Source of the DNA: Streptococcus suis
GTDB lineage: Bacteria; Bacillota; Bacilli; Lactobacillales; Streptococcaceae
Length of the DNA: 64,000 nt
Assembly (NCBI GenBank): GCA_022354845.1
Contig: CP031970.1
Coordinates: 744,001-808,000 of the forward strand
Reading direction: 5' to 3'
Shown: positions 1 through 9,864 of the stretch, piece by piece
How positions within the stretch are numbered: position 1 is the stretch's first letter
Layout: the number at the start of each line of letters is the position of its first letter
The notes under the pieces: generated by a model
What the model saw: only the letters and a program-made list of their open reading frames with translations
What the model was told of the DNA's origin: nothing
Database searches by the model: none
Made by a program: the position numbers and the translations under genes

Positions 1-736
1 AATACCCAAAGGCCAAAACAATATTTAATAATACAAAGAACGGATTTGGATATAAAGAGCTAATGGTATCTGCATATACATCTCCTTGGTTAATATAATT
101 GAACATACTGATTGAGCCTGACAAAACACTGATACCGATGTAAGTTAAAATGGCAAATAGTAATCGATGATCTCGAAATAGTTGACCAACTGAAATAGAG
201 AAGTAGATAAGTAGGATTCCCCTTATACTCTCAATCAATGTACTAAGAGCATATGCGATGAATACACCGATATCAACTTGCTGAAACACGTATTGCAGTT
301 CAGGAATTAATAATTCATTCGTTGACATAAGTACGAAACTGATTACTATTCCAATAGCTAGGAGAGCAGTTATTCCTGCCAAGAAGTACCATACTAAAGA
401 GGCGACTAGTTTACTAAGGATCAGTTGGTGACTATTGACTGGAAGGGTCATGGTTAAGTATCCTTGTCTTCCGTAAATATTGCTTCTAAAACGGTTGATG
501 ACCAGAACGAAAGTTGATAGAAAGAGTGCTGCAATTAGAATACCGAATACCATTGATGAAGTGCCGAAAAGGAACATTTCTGCGTTTGCAGTACTCACAG
601 CAGATGTAGTTGATTTTAATACCAAAGCCTGTATCCAAAAACCTAATACGACTGAAAGAATAATGACTCCCAAGTAGATTCCTAAATACCATTTTCCAAC
701 GGATTTGAATTCATATTTTAATAGTTTTTTAAACAT
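1..736 (-). CDS. ABC-2 type transporter permease, partial
   Basis: The reading frame starts with ATG at 736-734 (MFKKLLKYEF...) and runs off the left edge, so the C-terminus is missing. The visible ~245 residues contain about five or six hydrophobic segments separated by short polar loops, typical of a membrane-spanning ABC-2 permease, with no ATPase motifs. Its ATG overlaps the TAA of the upstream ATPase gene by one base (TAATG), which indicates translational coupling. With the GntR regulator and ATPase upstream it forms a YtrA/YtrB-like three-gene exporter unit. The substrate cannot be told from sequence; cell-wall-active compounds are a common inducer in this family. Confidence 0.75.
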   Translation of the reverse strand, partial: MFKKLLKYEFKSVGKWYLGIYLGVIILSVVLGFWIQALVLKSTTSAVSTANAEMFLFGTSSMVFGILIAALFLSTFVLVINRFRSNIYGRQGYLTMTLPVNSHQLILSKLVASLVWYFLAGITALLAIGIVISFVLMSTNELLIPELQYVFQQVDIGVFIAYALSTLIESIRGILLIYFSISVGQLFRDHRLLFAILTYIGISVLSGSISMFNYINQGDVYADTISSLYPNPFFVLLNIVLAFGY

Positions 737-1461
737 TACAATCCCCTTACATGTTCTGCTTTAAAATCTTGACGGAAGAGTGAATCAATAGATTCTCCTG
801 TTTCAATTCTCAAATCATCTACGTTCCCTTGTCGGATAACACTACCGTACTGTAGGAAAATGACTTCATCTAATATTTGTTCAACATCAGCAATTAAATG
901 AGTAGAGATGATAACGGAAGCCATTGGAGAATAATTATTGATAATCGTACGTAAAATATAATCACGTGCTGCAGGATCAACTCCGCCAATTGGTTCATCT
1001 AATACATACAATTGCGCTTGTCGACTCATAACTAATATCAATTGAACTTTTTCTTTGTTCCCTTTTGAGAGATGTTTCATTCGACTATTCAAATCAATTT
1101 GCAACTCCGTTAAGAGGGTGCAGGCACGTTCTATATCAAAATCTTTGTAAAAATCTGCAAAAAAATGTACAGCTTCAATTACTTTCATTTGTTCGTCCAA
1201 ATAGGTTGTATCTGGAAGATAGGAAACGATAGCTTTTGTTTCTGGTGAGGGGGTAAGCCCATTAATGAGAACTTGACCATACTCAGGTTGAAGTAAGCCG
1301 TTGATAATCTTAATCATAGTTGTTTTTCCTGAACCATTTGGACCTAACAAGCCAATTATTTTTCCAGCTGGTAATTTCAAGTTAACATTGTTCAGTGCGA
1401 CAGCACCTCCATATGACTTGGAAACTTGTTGTAACTCGACCAGTGTAAACGCATTATTCAT
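736..1461 (-). CDS. ABC transporter ATP-binding protein (YtrB-like)
   Basis: A 241-residue ATPase. Walker A GPNGSGKT lies at residues 40-47, the signature is LSKGN at 131-135, Walker B and catalytic Glu are VLDEP ending at 157, and the D-loop GGVDP follows. The switch histidine lies in STH. It powers the membrane protein encoded next. Its start overlaps the GntR gene by 8 bases and its stop overlaps the permease start, so the three genes are one operon. Family assignment is firm; the transported compound is unknown. Confidence 0.85.
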   Translation of the reverse strand: MNNAFTLVELQQVSKSYGGAVALNNVNLKLPAGKIIGLLGPNGSGKTTMIKIINGLLQPEYGQVLINGLTPSPETKAIVSYLPDTTYLDEQMKVIEAVHFFADFYKDFDIERACTLLTELQIDLNSRMKHLSKGNKEKVQLILVMSRQAQLYVLDEPIGGVDPAARDYILRTIINNYSPMASVIISTHLIADVEQILDEVIFLQYGSVIRQGNVDDLRIETGESIDSLFRQDFKAEHVRGL

Positions 1462-1828
1462 AAGAAACTCCCTTCAAGAAATCATCTAGTTGTTTAACTA
1501 ATTCGTCTTGCTTGAAACCTAAATCAAGCATATTTGTAACAAAATTATCTAATTCATTCTGTGCTAATTGGAGACGAGTTCGTCGGATTAGTTCTTCGTT
1601 ATCTGTCACATATCTGCCAGTGGTTCTAACGGAGTAAACGAATCCCTCTATTTCTAGGTCAGACAAGGCCCGTTGGACTGTGTTCGGGTTTACACCAGCA
1701 GTCTCAGCTAAATCTCGGACAGTAGGAAGTTTGTCTCCTGATTTTAATTGGTTTGTTACTATTTGCAATTTTATGGTATTACTTATCTGGATGTATATTG
1801 GGATGTTATTATCAAATTTCCAAGCCAT
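1454..1828 (-). CDS. GntR-family transcriptional regulator (YtrA subfamily)
   Basis: A 124-residue protein starting MAWKFDNNIPIYIQI. The start at 1828 is chosen because AAAGG lies about 8 bases upstream and the domain begins here; the same frame is open further upstream to 2113 but that extension looks non-coding. Residues ~8-72 form the winged helix-turn-helix (GDKLPTVRDLAETAGVNPNT), followed by a short ~50-residue C-terminal helical tail rather than a large effector domain, as in the YtrA group. Such regulators usually repress their own operon, here the downstream ABC exporter. Confidence 0.85.
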   Translation of the reverse strand: MAWKFDNNIPIYIQISNTIKLQIVTNQLKSGDKLPTVRDLAETAGVNPNTVQRALSDLEIEGFVYSVRTTGRYVTDNEELIRRTRLQLAQNELDNFVTNMLDLGFKQDELVKQLDDFLKGVSYE

Positions 1829-1859
1829 GATTTGTGCCTTTCTATAGGTTAGGTTGTGT

Positions 1860-1889
1860 TTGTATTTTTGTTCTATATACATAATACAA
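1860..1889. promoter_or_regulatory. Candidate GntR operator (inverted repeat)
   Basis: A perfect 7-base inverted repeat TTGTATT (1860-1866) and AATACAA (1883-1889) with a 16-base spacer lies about 30 bases upstream of the GntR gene start, over the expected promoter. YtrA-type regulators bind widely spaced inverted repeats of this general layout. Assignment is by position and symmetry only. Confidence 0.4.
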
Positions 1890-2056
1890 TAAAAATTCTT
1901 GGACTGCAAGAGAAATGTTACATCAAGATGTATTTTTGACAAAAAATATGAGGTTAGAATGATTTTTGAATTGAAAATCAGGTGAAGATAGGTTGTAAAA
2001 CTTGAACTCTGAATTTTGGAATTACCGAACCACGCAATGCGTGCTATCGATATTTT

Positions 2057-2065
2057 TGGTATAAT
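2057..2065 (+). promoter_or_regulatory. Extended -10 promoter of dnaE
   Basis: TGGTATAAT (TGn plus perfect TATAAT at 2060-2065) stands 27 bases before the dnaE start. No good -35 hexamer is visible, as is common with extended -10 promoters. Confidence 0.65.
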
Positions 2066-2091
2066 GTATATAATAATAAAAGGAGAACACC

Positions 2092-5000
2092 ATGCTAGCG
2101 CAATTAGATACAAAAACCGTCTATACCTTTATGGATAGCATGGTTACAATTGAAGAATACGTTAAACGTGCAAAAAATCTCGGCTATCAAACTATAGGAA
2201 TCATGGATATTCATTCTTTGTACGCTGCATATGGATTTTTGGAAGCCTGTCAAAAAGAAGGGCTCAGACCCATCATTGGTTGTGAATTGGACTGGAAATA
2301 TAATAATGGCCAGTCAGAAATTTTAACGAAACTGATTGCATTATCGACAAAGGGTTACCAAAACCTGATGAAAATTTCTACCGCAAAAATGACCGGTCAA
2401 GATGATTTTGATTCGATTCGTCAATTCCTTCAAGATATTGCAGTTATTGTCCCTTTTAAAGATGGTGTCGATAAACTTGATTTAGGGGTAGACTATTATA
2501 TAGGTATTTATTCAGATACACCAGTTCAGTCTTTTGACCATCCTGTCCTTCCGTTACATACAGTGCGTTATTTTCAAGAAAATCAACTAGAGAGTCTACA
2601 AGTTTTACGTGCTATCAAAGACAACATTCCTCTTAATCAAGTAAACGAAATTGAACACCAACAAGTTTTACTATCTGCTGAAAGATTGACGATGAGCTTC
2701 ATGGGCCGATATCCTCAGGCAATCTCCAATCTTGCACAATTAGTGGAGAATGTTTCTTATCATCTTGATAAAAAAGTTAAACTTCCTCGATTTAATCGTC
2801 AGCGACCTGCAGTTGAGGAATTGAGAGAAAAAGCACAGGCAGGCTTAGTGGAAAAACAATTGGATTTCCCCCTTTATCAAGAACGTTTGGATAAGGAATT
2901 GGCCATCATACATCAGATGGGATTTGATGATTATTTCCTGATTGTATGGGACTTACTTCGATTTGGTCGTACCCAGGGTTACTATATGGGAATGGGACGA
3001 GGATCAGCTGTAGGAAGTTTGGTTGCTTATGCATTAAATATTACAGGTATTGATCCTGTCAAACACAACTTGCTATTTGAACGGTTTCTAAATAGTGAAC
3101 GGTATTCTATGCCTGATATAGATATTGATATACCGGATGTCCATCGCTCGGATTTTATCCGTTATGTTCGTGATCGCTATGGTACGACGCATGCAGCTCA
3201 AATTGTGACCTATTCTACTTTTGGAGCCAAGCAAGCTATCCGCGATGTCTTTAAGCGTTTTGGAACACCGGAATATGAACTGACCAATATTACTAAAAAA
3301 ATTTCTTTTCGTGATAGTCTGGAGTCCGCTTATCAGAGAAACGCCGCATTTCGCCAAATCATCAATAGTAAAATAGAGTATCAAAAAGCCTTTGCTATTG
3401 CAAGACAAATTGAAGGCCAGCCAAGGCAAACATCAATTCATGCTGCGGGTGTTGTGGTTAGTGACGAGGACTTGACGGATACTATTCCATTAAAAATCGG
3501 CGACGATATGCTGATAACGCAGTATGATGCTCACGCGGTAGAAGCTAATGGACTTCTAAAGATGGATTTTCTGGGGTTAAGAAACCTGACATTTGTTCAG
3601 AAAATGGCGGAATTGGTAAAGAAGAAATATAATAAAACGATTGATATTGCTGCAATTGATTTGGAGGATTCGGCAACTTTAGAATTATTTGCCAAAGGGC
3701 TGACCAAAGGTATTTTTCAATTTGAACAGCCAGGTGCTATTAGCTTATTAAAACGTGTAAAACCTACTCGTTTTGAGGATATCGTAGCTACTACAAGTTT
3801 GAACCGCCCTGGTGCGAGTGATTATTCAGAGAATTTTGTTCAACGAAAACAGGGCAAAGAAGCAGTCGTCTTGTTAGATCCATCAATTGCTTCCATTCTT
3901 GAACCGACCTACGGGATTATGCTTTATCAAGAACAGGTCATGCAGATTGCTCAAGTGTATGCTGGATTTACACTTGGGAAAGCCGACTTGCTCCGTCGAG
4001 CCATGTCTAAGAAAAATGCTCAGGAGATGCAAGCGATGGAGGCTGATTTTTTAATAGGAGCTGAAAAGAATGGCCATGAGAAGTCAAAAACCAAAGATAT
4101 TTTTGCGATGATGGCCAAGTTTGCTGGCTATGGTTTTAATAGAAGTCATGCCTATGCGTATTCAGCCCTTGCCTTTCAGATGGCCTTTTTTAAAACTCAT
4201 TATCCAGATGTATTTTTTGAAGTAATGTTGAATTATTCGAATGTAGGTTATATTCATGATGCCTTGCAATTTGAATTTCAGATTGCCCCATTGTACATCA
4301 ATACCATTCCCTACCATGATAAATTTGAGAAAGATAAAATCTACATGGGTCTAAAAACTATTAAAGGATTATCTAAAGATTTCGCTATTTGGATAATAGA
4401 AAATCGACCATTCATTACATTCGAAGATTTTATTCTACGACTACCTCATCAATATAGAAAAAAAGAACAGTTATTGCCGTTGATACAACTTGGTTTATTT
4501 GATGAGATTGAGTCGAATCGGAAGAAAATAGTTGAGAATCTTGAAAATCTGTTCGTTTTTGCGGAAGCATTTGGGACATTTTTTGCGGAGGAAGCCTATA
4601 GTTGGAAGCATGTGGATGACTATTCCAATATAGAGAAATACAACATGGAACAAGAAATAATTGGTTTGGGAATTAGTCCACACCCTCTCATTCAATTACG
4701 AAAACAATCTTCCCAACGACTTACTGACATTGTAGATTTAGAAACTGAAAGCAAGGCAACAGTTTTGGTTCAAATTCAATCTGTGCGTGTTATTCGAACC
4801 AAAAAAACTGGGGAGCAGATGGCCTTTTTACAGGTGACTGATACGAAACAGAAATTAGATGTTACCTTGTTTCCTGAAACTTACAGGAAGTATCAGTCAT
4901 TATTAAAGGAAAATAGTTTCTGTTATATCACGGGAAGGGTTCAAGAAAGAGAGGGACAGCACCAACTTGTACTAGACCAGTTGGAATTGGTTTCTCAGGA

Positions 5001-5202
5001 AAAATGTTGGATTTTGATAGAAAATCGGGAAAATGATTTTGCGATTGCTCGAATCTTAGACAGATACAAAGGCCCCATCCCAGTTATATTACACTATCAA
5101 GATCGGAACGAAACAATAAAAGTTGAGCAATTTAGCGTTGTAAAGTCACCACAATTAGTAGAAGAGTTGGCAGAATTTGTTATGAAAACGGTTTTTCATT
5201 GA
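2092..5202 (+). CDS. dnaE: DNA polymerase III subunit alpha (DnaE type)
   Basis: A 1036-residue replicative polymerase starting after AAGGAGAACACC. Order of domains: N-terminal PHP domain (1-200), palm/thumb with the catalytic aspartates in PDIDIDI at 341-347, fingers, tandem HhH region, and an OB-fold near residues 885-945. The length fits the short DnaE group of Firmicutes, which works beside PolC in lagging-strand synthesis and repair. The PHP entry motif reads LDTKT where active PHP domains have HxH, so its phosphoesterase site looks lost. It precedes pfkA, a conserved streptococcal order. Confidence 0.95.
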   Translation: MLAQLDTKTVYTFMDSMVTIEEYVKRAKNLGYQTIGIMDIHSLYAAYGFLEACQKEGLRPIIGCELDWKYNNGQSEILTKLIALSTKGYQNLMKISTAKMTGQDDFDSIRQFLQDIAVIVPFKDGVDKLDLGVDYYIGIYSDTPVQSFDHPVLPLHTVRYFQENQLESLQVLRAIKDNIPLNQVNEIEHQQVLLSAERLTMSFMGRYPQAISNLAQLVENVSYHLDKKVKLPRFNRQRPAVEELREKAQAGLVEKQLDFPLYQERLDKELAIIHQMGFDDYFLIVWDLLRFGRTQGYYMGMGRGSAVGSLVAYALNITGIDPVKHNLLFERFLNSERYSMPDIDIDIPDVHRSDFIRYVRDRYGTTHAAQIVTYSTFGAKQAIRDVFKRFGTPEYELTNITKKISFRDSLESAYQRNAAFRQIINSKIEYQKAFAIARQIEGQPRQTSIHAAGVVVSDEDLTDTIPLKIGDDMLITQYDAHAVEANGLLKMDFLGLRNLTFVQKMAELVKKKYNKTIDIAAIDLEDSATLELFAKGLTKGIFQFEQPGAISLLKRVKPTRFEDIVATTSLNRPGASDYSENFVQRKQGKEAVVLLDPSIASILEPTYGIMLYQEQVMQIAQVYAGFTLGKADLLRRAMSKKNAQEMQAMEADFLIGAEKNGHEKSKTKDIFAMMAKFAGYGFNRSHAYAYSALAFQMAFFKTHYPDVFFEVMLNYSNVGYIHDALQFEFQIAPLYINTIPYHDKFEKDKIYMGLKTIKGLSKDFAIWIIENRPFITFEDFILRLPHQYRKKEQLLPLIQLGLFDEIESNRKKIVENLENLFVFAEAFGTFFAEEAYSWKHVDDYSNIEKYNMEQEIIGLGISPHPLIQLRKQSSQRLTDIVDLETESKATVLVQIQSVRVIRTKKTGEQMAFLQVTDTKQKLDVTLFPETYRKYQSLLKENSFCYITGRVQEREGQHQLVLDQLELVSQEKCWILIENRENDFAIARILDRYKGPIPVILHYQDRNETIKVEQFSVVKSPQLVEELAEFVMKTVFH
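5182..5199. promoter_or_regulatory. Candidate CcpA (cre) site upstream of pfkA
   Basis: ATGAAAACGGTTTTTCAT is a near-palindrome matching the TGAAANCGNTT core of catabolite-responsive elements, with a mismatch at the right end. It lies across the last codons of dnaE, centred about 63 bases before the predicted pfkA transcription start. This position fits CcpA activation, as known for the lactococcal las operon. Confidence 0.45.
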
Positions 5203-5238
5203 AAAATAGCAAAAAGTCAAGCATCTTCCTTGCAAGTA

Positions 5239-5247
5239 TGTTATAAT
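5239..5247 (+). promoter_or_regulatory. Extended -10 promoter of pfkA-pyk
   Basis: TGTTATAAT (TATAAT at 5242-5247) lies 38 bases before the pfkA start and downstream of the candidate cre site. The -35 region is poor. Confidence 0.65.
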
Positions 5248-5263
5248 AAGGCAGTTAAAATGA

Positions 5264-6295
<1,032 letters not shown>

Positions 6296-6365
6296 TAAGT
6301 CACACATCATAGATTGTAAACAAGGGTCATAAGACCAGTTATTTATAAAAGGAGTTTTATTTATC

Positions 6366-7871
6366 ATGAACAAACGTGTCAAAATCGTTGCAACTCTTGG
6401 TCCTGCGGTTGAAATCCGCGGTGGTAAAAAATTTGGTGACGATGGTTACTGGGGCGAAAAATTAGATGTTGAAGCATCTGCTCAAAAAATTGCCCAATTG
6501 ATTACTGAAGGTGCTAACGTATTCCGTTTCAACTTCTCACATGGTGACCACCAAGAGCAAGGGGAACGTATGGCAACTGTACGTCGAGCTGAAGAAATTG
6601 CTGGTAAAAAAGTAGCTTTCTTGTTGGATACAAAAGGTCCTGAAATCCGTACTGAGTTATTCGAAGGTGATGCAAAAGAGTATTCTTATACCACTGGTGA
6701 CCAACTGCGTGTAGCAACAAAACAAGGTATTAAATCAACTAAAGAAGTGATTGCTTTGAACGTTGCAGGTGGTTTGGATGTGTTCGACGACGTTGAAGTT
6801 GGTAAACAAATTCTTGTTGATGATGGTAAGCTTGGATTGACTGTTATCGCAAAAGACGAAGAAACTCGTGAATTCATCGTTGGTGTTGAAAATGATGGTG
6901 TTATCGCAAAACAAAAAGGTGTAAACATTCCTTACACTAAAATTCCTTTCCCAGCTCTTGCAGATCGTGATAATGCAGATATTCGTTTTGGTCTTGAGCA
7001 AGGTTTGAACTTCATCGCAATTTCATTTGTACGTACTGCAAAAGACGTTGAAGAAGTTCGTAACATCTGTAAAGAAACTGGTAACGATCATGTTCAATTG
7101 TTCGCAAAAATTGAAAACCAACAAGGTATCGATAATATTGATGAAATCATCGAAGCAGCTGATGGTATTATGATTGCGCGTGGTGACATGGGTATTGAAG
7201 TACCGTTTGAAATGGTTCCAGTGTACCAAAAAATGATTATCACTAAAGTGAATGCGGCTGGTAAAGCAGTTATTACGGCAACAAACATGTTGGAAACAAT
7301 GACTGAAAAACCACGTGCAACTCGTTCAGAAGTTTCAGACGTGTTCAACGCAGTTATCGATGGTACAGATGCCACAATGCTTTCTGGGGAGTCAGCAAAT
7401 GGTAAATACCCTGTTGAATCAGTACACACAATGGCAACTATTGCTAAGAATGCTCAAACATTGTTGAATGAATACGGTCGTTTGACTTCAGATCACTTTA
7501 ACCGTGCTTCTAAAACTGAAGTTATCGCATCTGCAGTTAAAGATGCTTGTCATTCAATGAACATCAAATTGGTGGTAACTGTGACAGAAACTGGTTTCTC
7601 AGCTCGTCAAATTTCTAAATACCGCCCAGATGCAGACATTCTTGCAATTACTTTCACAGAGAAAGTTCAAAAATCATTGATGGTAAACTGGGGTGTTATT
7701 CCAGTAGTAACTGAAAGACCAGACTCAACTGATGATATGTTTGAATTGGCAGAACAAGTTGCTTTAGAGCAAGGTCTTGTTGAATCCGGAGATAATATTG
7801 TGATTGTTGCTGGTGTACCAGTTGGTGTATCAGGTTCAACAAATACAATGCGTGTTCGCACTGTAAAATAA
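6366..7871 (+). CDS. pyk: Pyruvate kinase
   Basis: A 501-residue enzyme converting phosphoenolpyruvate and ADP to pyruvate and ATP in the cytosol. Visible motifs include KIVATLGPA near the N-terminus, FRFNFSHGD, the KIENQQGI lysine motif, the metal site MIARGDMGIEVP and the TATNMLETM..PRATRSE signature, followed by the C-terminal allosteric domain. It starts after AAAGGAG. A strong hairpin terminator follows. Codon choice looks highly biased, as expected of an abundant glycolytic enzyme. Confidence 0.97.
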   Translation: MNKRVKIVATLGPAVEIRGGKKFGDDGYWGEKLDVEASAQKIAQLITEGANVFRFNFSHGDHQEQGERMATVRRAEEIAGKKVAFLLDTKGPEIRTELFEGDAKEYSYTTGDQLRVATKQGIKSTKEVIALNVAGGLDVFDDVEVGKQILVDDGKLGLTVIAKDEETREFIVGVENDGVIAKQKGVNIPYTKIPFPALADRDNADIRFGLEQGLNFIAISFVRTAKDVEEVRNICKETGNDHVQLFAKIENQQGIDNIDEIIEAADGIMIARGDMGIEVPFEMVPVYQKMIITKVNAAGKAVITATNMLETMTEKPRATRSEVSDVFNAVIDGTDATMLSGESANGKYPVESVHTMATIAKNAQTLLNEYGRLTSDHFNRASKTEVIASAVKDACHSMNIKLVVTVTETGFSARQISKYRPDADILAITFTEKVQKSLMVNWGVIPVVTERPDSTDDMFELAEQVALEQGLVESGDNIVIVAGVPVGVSGSTNTMRVRTVK

Positions 7872-7883
7872 TCTATAAAGAAA

Positions 7884-7927
7884 AAGCCTATTGTATCAAC
7901 GATTATTCGTTGTACAGTAGGTTTTTA
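7884..7927 (+). terminator. Terminator of pfkA-pyk
   Basis: GCCTATTGTATCAACG pairs imperfectly with CGTTGTACAGTAGGT around an ATTATT loop and is followed by a T run. It lies just after the pyk stop. Confidence 0.8.
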
Positions 7928-7989
7928 TATGTTTAGCAATTTTAAGTAGTATGAATCAGTTCTCAAATATATTAAATAAAGGGAAAAAT

Positions 7990-8024
7990 AAAAGAGTCAA
8001 AGGCTAGCTTTTGACTCTTTTTAT
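7990..8024. terminator. Bidirectional terminator over the oxidoreductase stop codon
   Basis: AAAGAGTCAAAGG/CTTTTGACTCTTT forms a stem with T runs on both strands. The last codons and TAG of the minus-strand oxidoreductase gene lie inside the stem. Confidence 0.75.
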
Positions 8025-9119
8025 ATAATTATTAGGTGAGTATGGTGTACGATCAAAGTTTGTTTCGTATCCAAGAATTTCATTTGCGATTTGCCAACCG
8101 ATAATTGGCCCATTTGTTAAACCAGTCGAACCTAGACCGCTAGCAACCCAGACATTAGGCATATCCTCAATATTTCCGTAGAATGGAGAATAAGTTGAAG
8201 TATAGGCTCGCGTTCCAATGCGAGTTCTTGCTACAGGATAATTTGCCAAATCAGGCATGAATTCGGCTATTTTATCATGCATGGCTTGGATTTTTTCAGG
8301 GTCTAGTTCTAAATCGTACCCCATATCATCTTCATGAGTTGCACCAATAATGATTTTTCCATTTTCAAATGGTAGGATGTCAATCTCTCCGTAAGGCATA
8401 CAAACTGGCCAATCATCTGTATCGAATTCAGTATCTAATTCTAACAATTGTCCTTTTTGTGGTCGAACATCCACTTGATAACCAAGAGGTTCAAGAATAT
8501 GTGGCAACCAGGCCCCTGTGGCTAAGATTATATGGTCAGCACTAAGCACTTGATGTTCTACTTCGACTGTATTAGCATCTAACAGTTTTGCCTGTCCCTG
8601 TAGAAGCGCTCCGCCATTTTTTAACACTTGCTCTTGAAGGATATCGATTAAACGACCGCCATCTATACGACCGCCACCTTCTAAATGAATTCCAAAAAAA
8701 TCGGGTTTGAGCGGTGGAAGGTACTGGCTGATTTCTGCGCCAATTAAAGGGGTGATTTTCCCAATAGTTGGAGTGTCAACACGACGGTCCTCCGCTATTT
8801 TTTGGATTTTATCAAGTAGTTCAGGCTTGCTTTTTAGGCCGATAGTTCCAGTCTGTTTGAAGGGAATCTCAGCAGCACCCGATTTTTCCAAATCGGCTAC
8901 CAATTGACGGTAGAAAACAGCACCATCGGATGTTAACTTATACCAGTCTTTATTTTTCTTTTGAGCCATCCATGGGCAAATGATACCAGCAGCAGCTCGA
9001 GTAGCTGTTCCTACTCCAAAGTCTATTAGTGTAAGCTCAATTTGTTCTTCTTGGGAGAGATAGAAGGCAGCTGTTGAACCGACTATTCCTCCGCCTATAA
9101 TAATAACTTGTTTTTTCAT
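8004..9119 (-). CDS. FAD-dependent amino-acid oxidoreductase (DadA/ThiO-like)
   Basis: A 371-residue protein beginning MKKQVIIIGGGIVGSTAA, the Rossmann GxGxxG site for the FAD ADP moiety. A second FAD contact GSTGLTNGPIIGWQIA lies near the C-terminus, and the body has the glycine/D-amino-acid oxidase fold. It probably oxidises a small amino acid or imine substrate in the cytosol; the substrate is not defined by sequence. It is divergent from the SGNH hydrolase. Its start codon lies exactly where an extended -10 (TGATATAAT at 9134-9126) predicts transcription to begin, with no ribosome binding site. Confidence 0.85.
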   Translation of the reverse strand: MKKQVIIIGGGIVGSTAAFYLSQEEQIELTLIDFGVGTATRAAAGIICPWMAQKKNKDWYKLTSDGAVFYRQLVADLEKSGAAEIPFKQTGTIGLKSKPELLDKIQKIAEDRRVDTPTIGKITPLIGAEISQYLPPLKPDFFGIHLEGGGRIDGGRLIDILQEQVLKNGGALLQGQAKLLDANTVEVEHQVLSADHIILATGAWLPHILEPLGYQVDVRPQKGQLLELDTEFDTDDWPVCMPYGEIDILPFENGKIIIGATHEDDMGYDLELDPEKIQAMHDKIAEFMPDLANYPVARTRIGTRAYTSTYSPFYGNIEDMPNVWVASGLGSTGLTNGPIIGWQIANEILGYETNFDRTPYSPNNYIKRVKS

Positions 9120-9125
9120 AAGTTA

Positions 9126-9134
9126 ATTATATCA
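9126..9134 (-). promoter_or_regulatory. Extended -10 promoter, predicted leaderless
   Basis: Reading the minus strand, TGATATAAT is followed by TAACTT and then the ATG of the oxidoreductase. The predicted +1 is the A of the start codon and there is no Shine-Dalgarno sequence. Confidence 0.6.
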
Positions 9135-9166
9135 CAAATTCATAAGTTTATTTATTTTTTTCAACA

Positions 9167-9175
9167 TGATACAAT
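9167..9175 (+). promoter_or_regulatory. Extended -10 promoter of the SGNH hydrolase gene
   Basis: TGATACAAT (TACAAT at 9170-9175) lies 28 bases upstream of the GTG start of the SGNH hydrolase, divergent from the oxidoreductase promoter. Confidence 0.5.
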
Positions 9176-9203
9176 AGGAAATAAGAAAAATTGAGGAGTT
9201 CGT

Positions 9204-9830
9204 GTGTCAGATATAATGTATCCTGAGGTCCTAACCGTTGGAAGTGGGGCCGTAAAAGTTGCAACAGTCGGAGATAGTTTGACTTATGGATATGGCTTAG
9301 AGAATCGTGAAAAAGATGCCTATCCTTTTATTCTAGCTGAGAAACTTGGCTCACATTATCAAGTTTCAAATTATGGTTTGAGTGGGCGTTCACTTCAGTC
9401 AACTGCAGATTTTCCTTATTTTAATGAGAAAAATGCTCAGTTATCTTTGGATAGCGAAGCGGATATTGTGATCATCATGATAGGCAGTAATGATAGCCGA
9501 GCGCCTTATTGGAATAGAGAACAGTTTGTCCGGGAGTATAAAGAAATGGCAGAGCGTTATGCTAATCTCTCAAGTCAGCCAGATGTATATCTTGTTATTC
9601 CACCTTTCGTTCCAACCAGTCGCTTTGGATTGAATAATCAAATTGTTGAAGCAGAACTTCAAACAATTATTGCTGAAATAGGGAATCAATTGGATCTTCC
9701 AGTTATAAATCTCTATTCGGTAACAAAAGGTCATAATGAGTATTATAGTGATGGGCTCCATTTGAATCCACTAGGAAACCAAGTAATTGCTTCTGAAATT
9801 TACCGTCATCTCGTCAATGAAATAGTTTGA
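9204..9830 (+). CDS. SGNH/GDSL-family hydrolase
   Basis: A 208-residue lipase/esterase-fold protein. Start is GTG at 9204, seven bases after GAGGAG. The four family blocks are visible: GDS with nucleophile S25, the NYGLSGR glycine block, GSND with N96, and the D183-G-L-H186 dyad. No signal peptide is evident, so it should act in the cytosol, probably as an esterase or thioesterase related to TesA/YxeA-type acyl hydrolases. The substrate is unknown. It is followed closely by the signal-peptidase-like gene, which has its own promoter. Confidence 0.85.
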   Translation: MSDIMYPEVLTVGSGAVKVATVGDSLTYGYGLENREKDAYPFILAEKLGSHYQVSNYGLSGRSLQSTADFPYFNEKNAQLSLDSEADIVIIMIGSNDSRAPYWNREQFVREYKEMAERYANLSSQPDVYLVIPPFVPTSRFGLNNQIVEAELQTIIAEIGNQLDLPVINLYSVTKGHNEYYSDGLHLNPLGNQVIASEIYRHLVNEIV

Positions 9831-9834
9831 AATA

Positions 9835-9843
9835 TGATATAAT
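9835..9843 (+). promoter_or_regulatory. Extended -10 promoter of the signal-peptidase-like gene
   Basis: TGATATAAT (TATAAT at 9838-9843) stands 21 bases before the ATG at 9865, with GAAAGGG as ribosome binding site between them. Confidence 0.6.
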
Positions 9844-9864
9844 GTTAAGTGAAAGGGTGAGATT

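Noticed and set aside
1829..2113. Long N-terminal extension of the GntR regulator
   Set aside because: The extra residues are not GntR-like and would overlap the dnaE start; a good binding site precedes the start at 1828.
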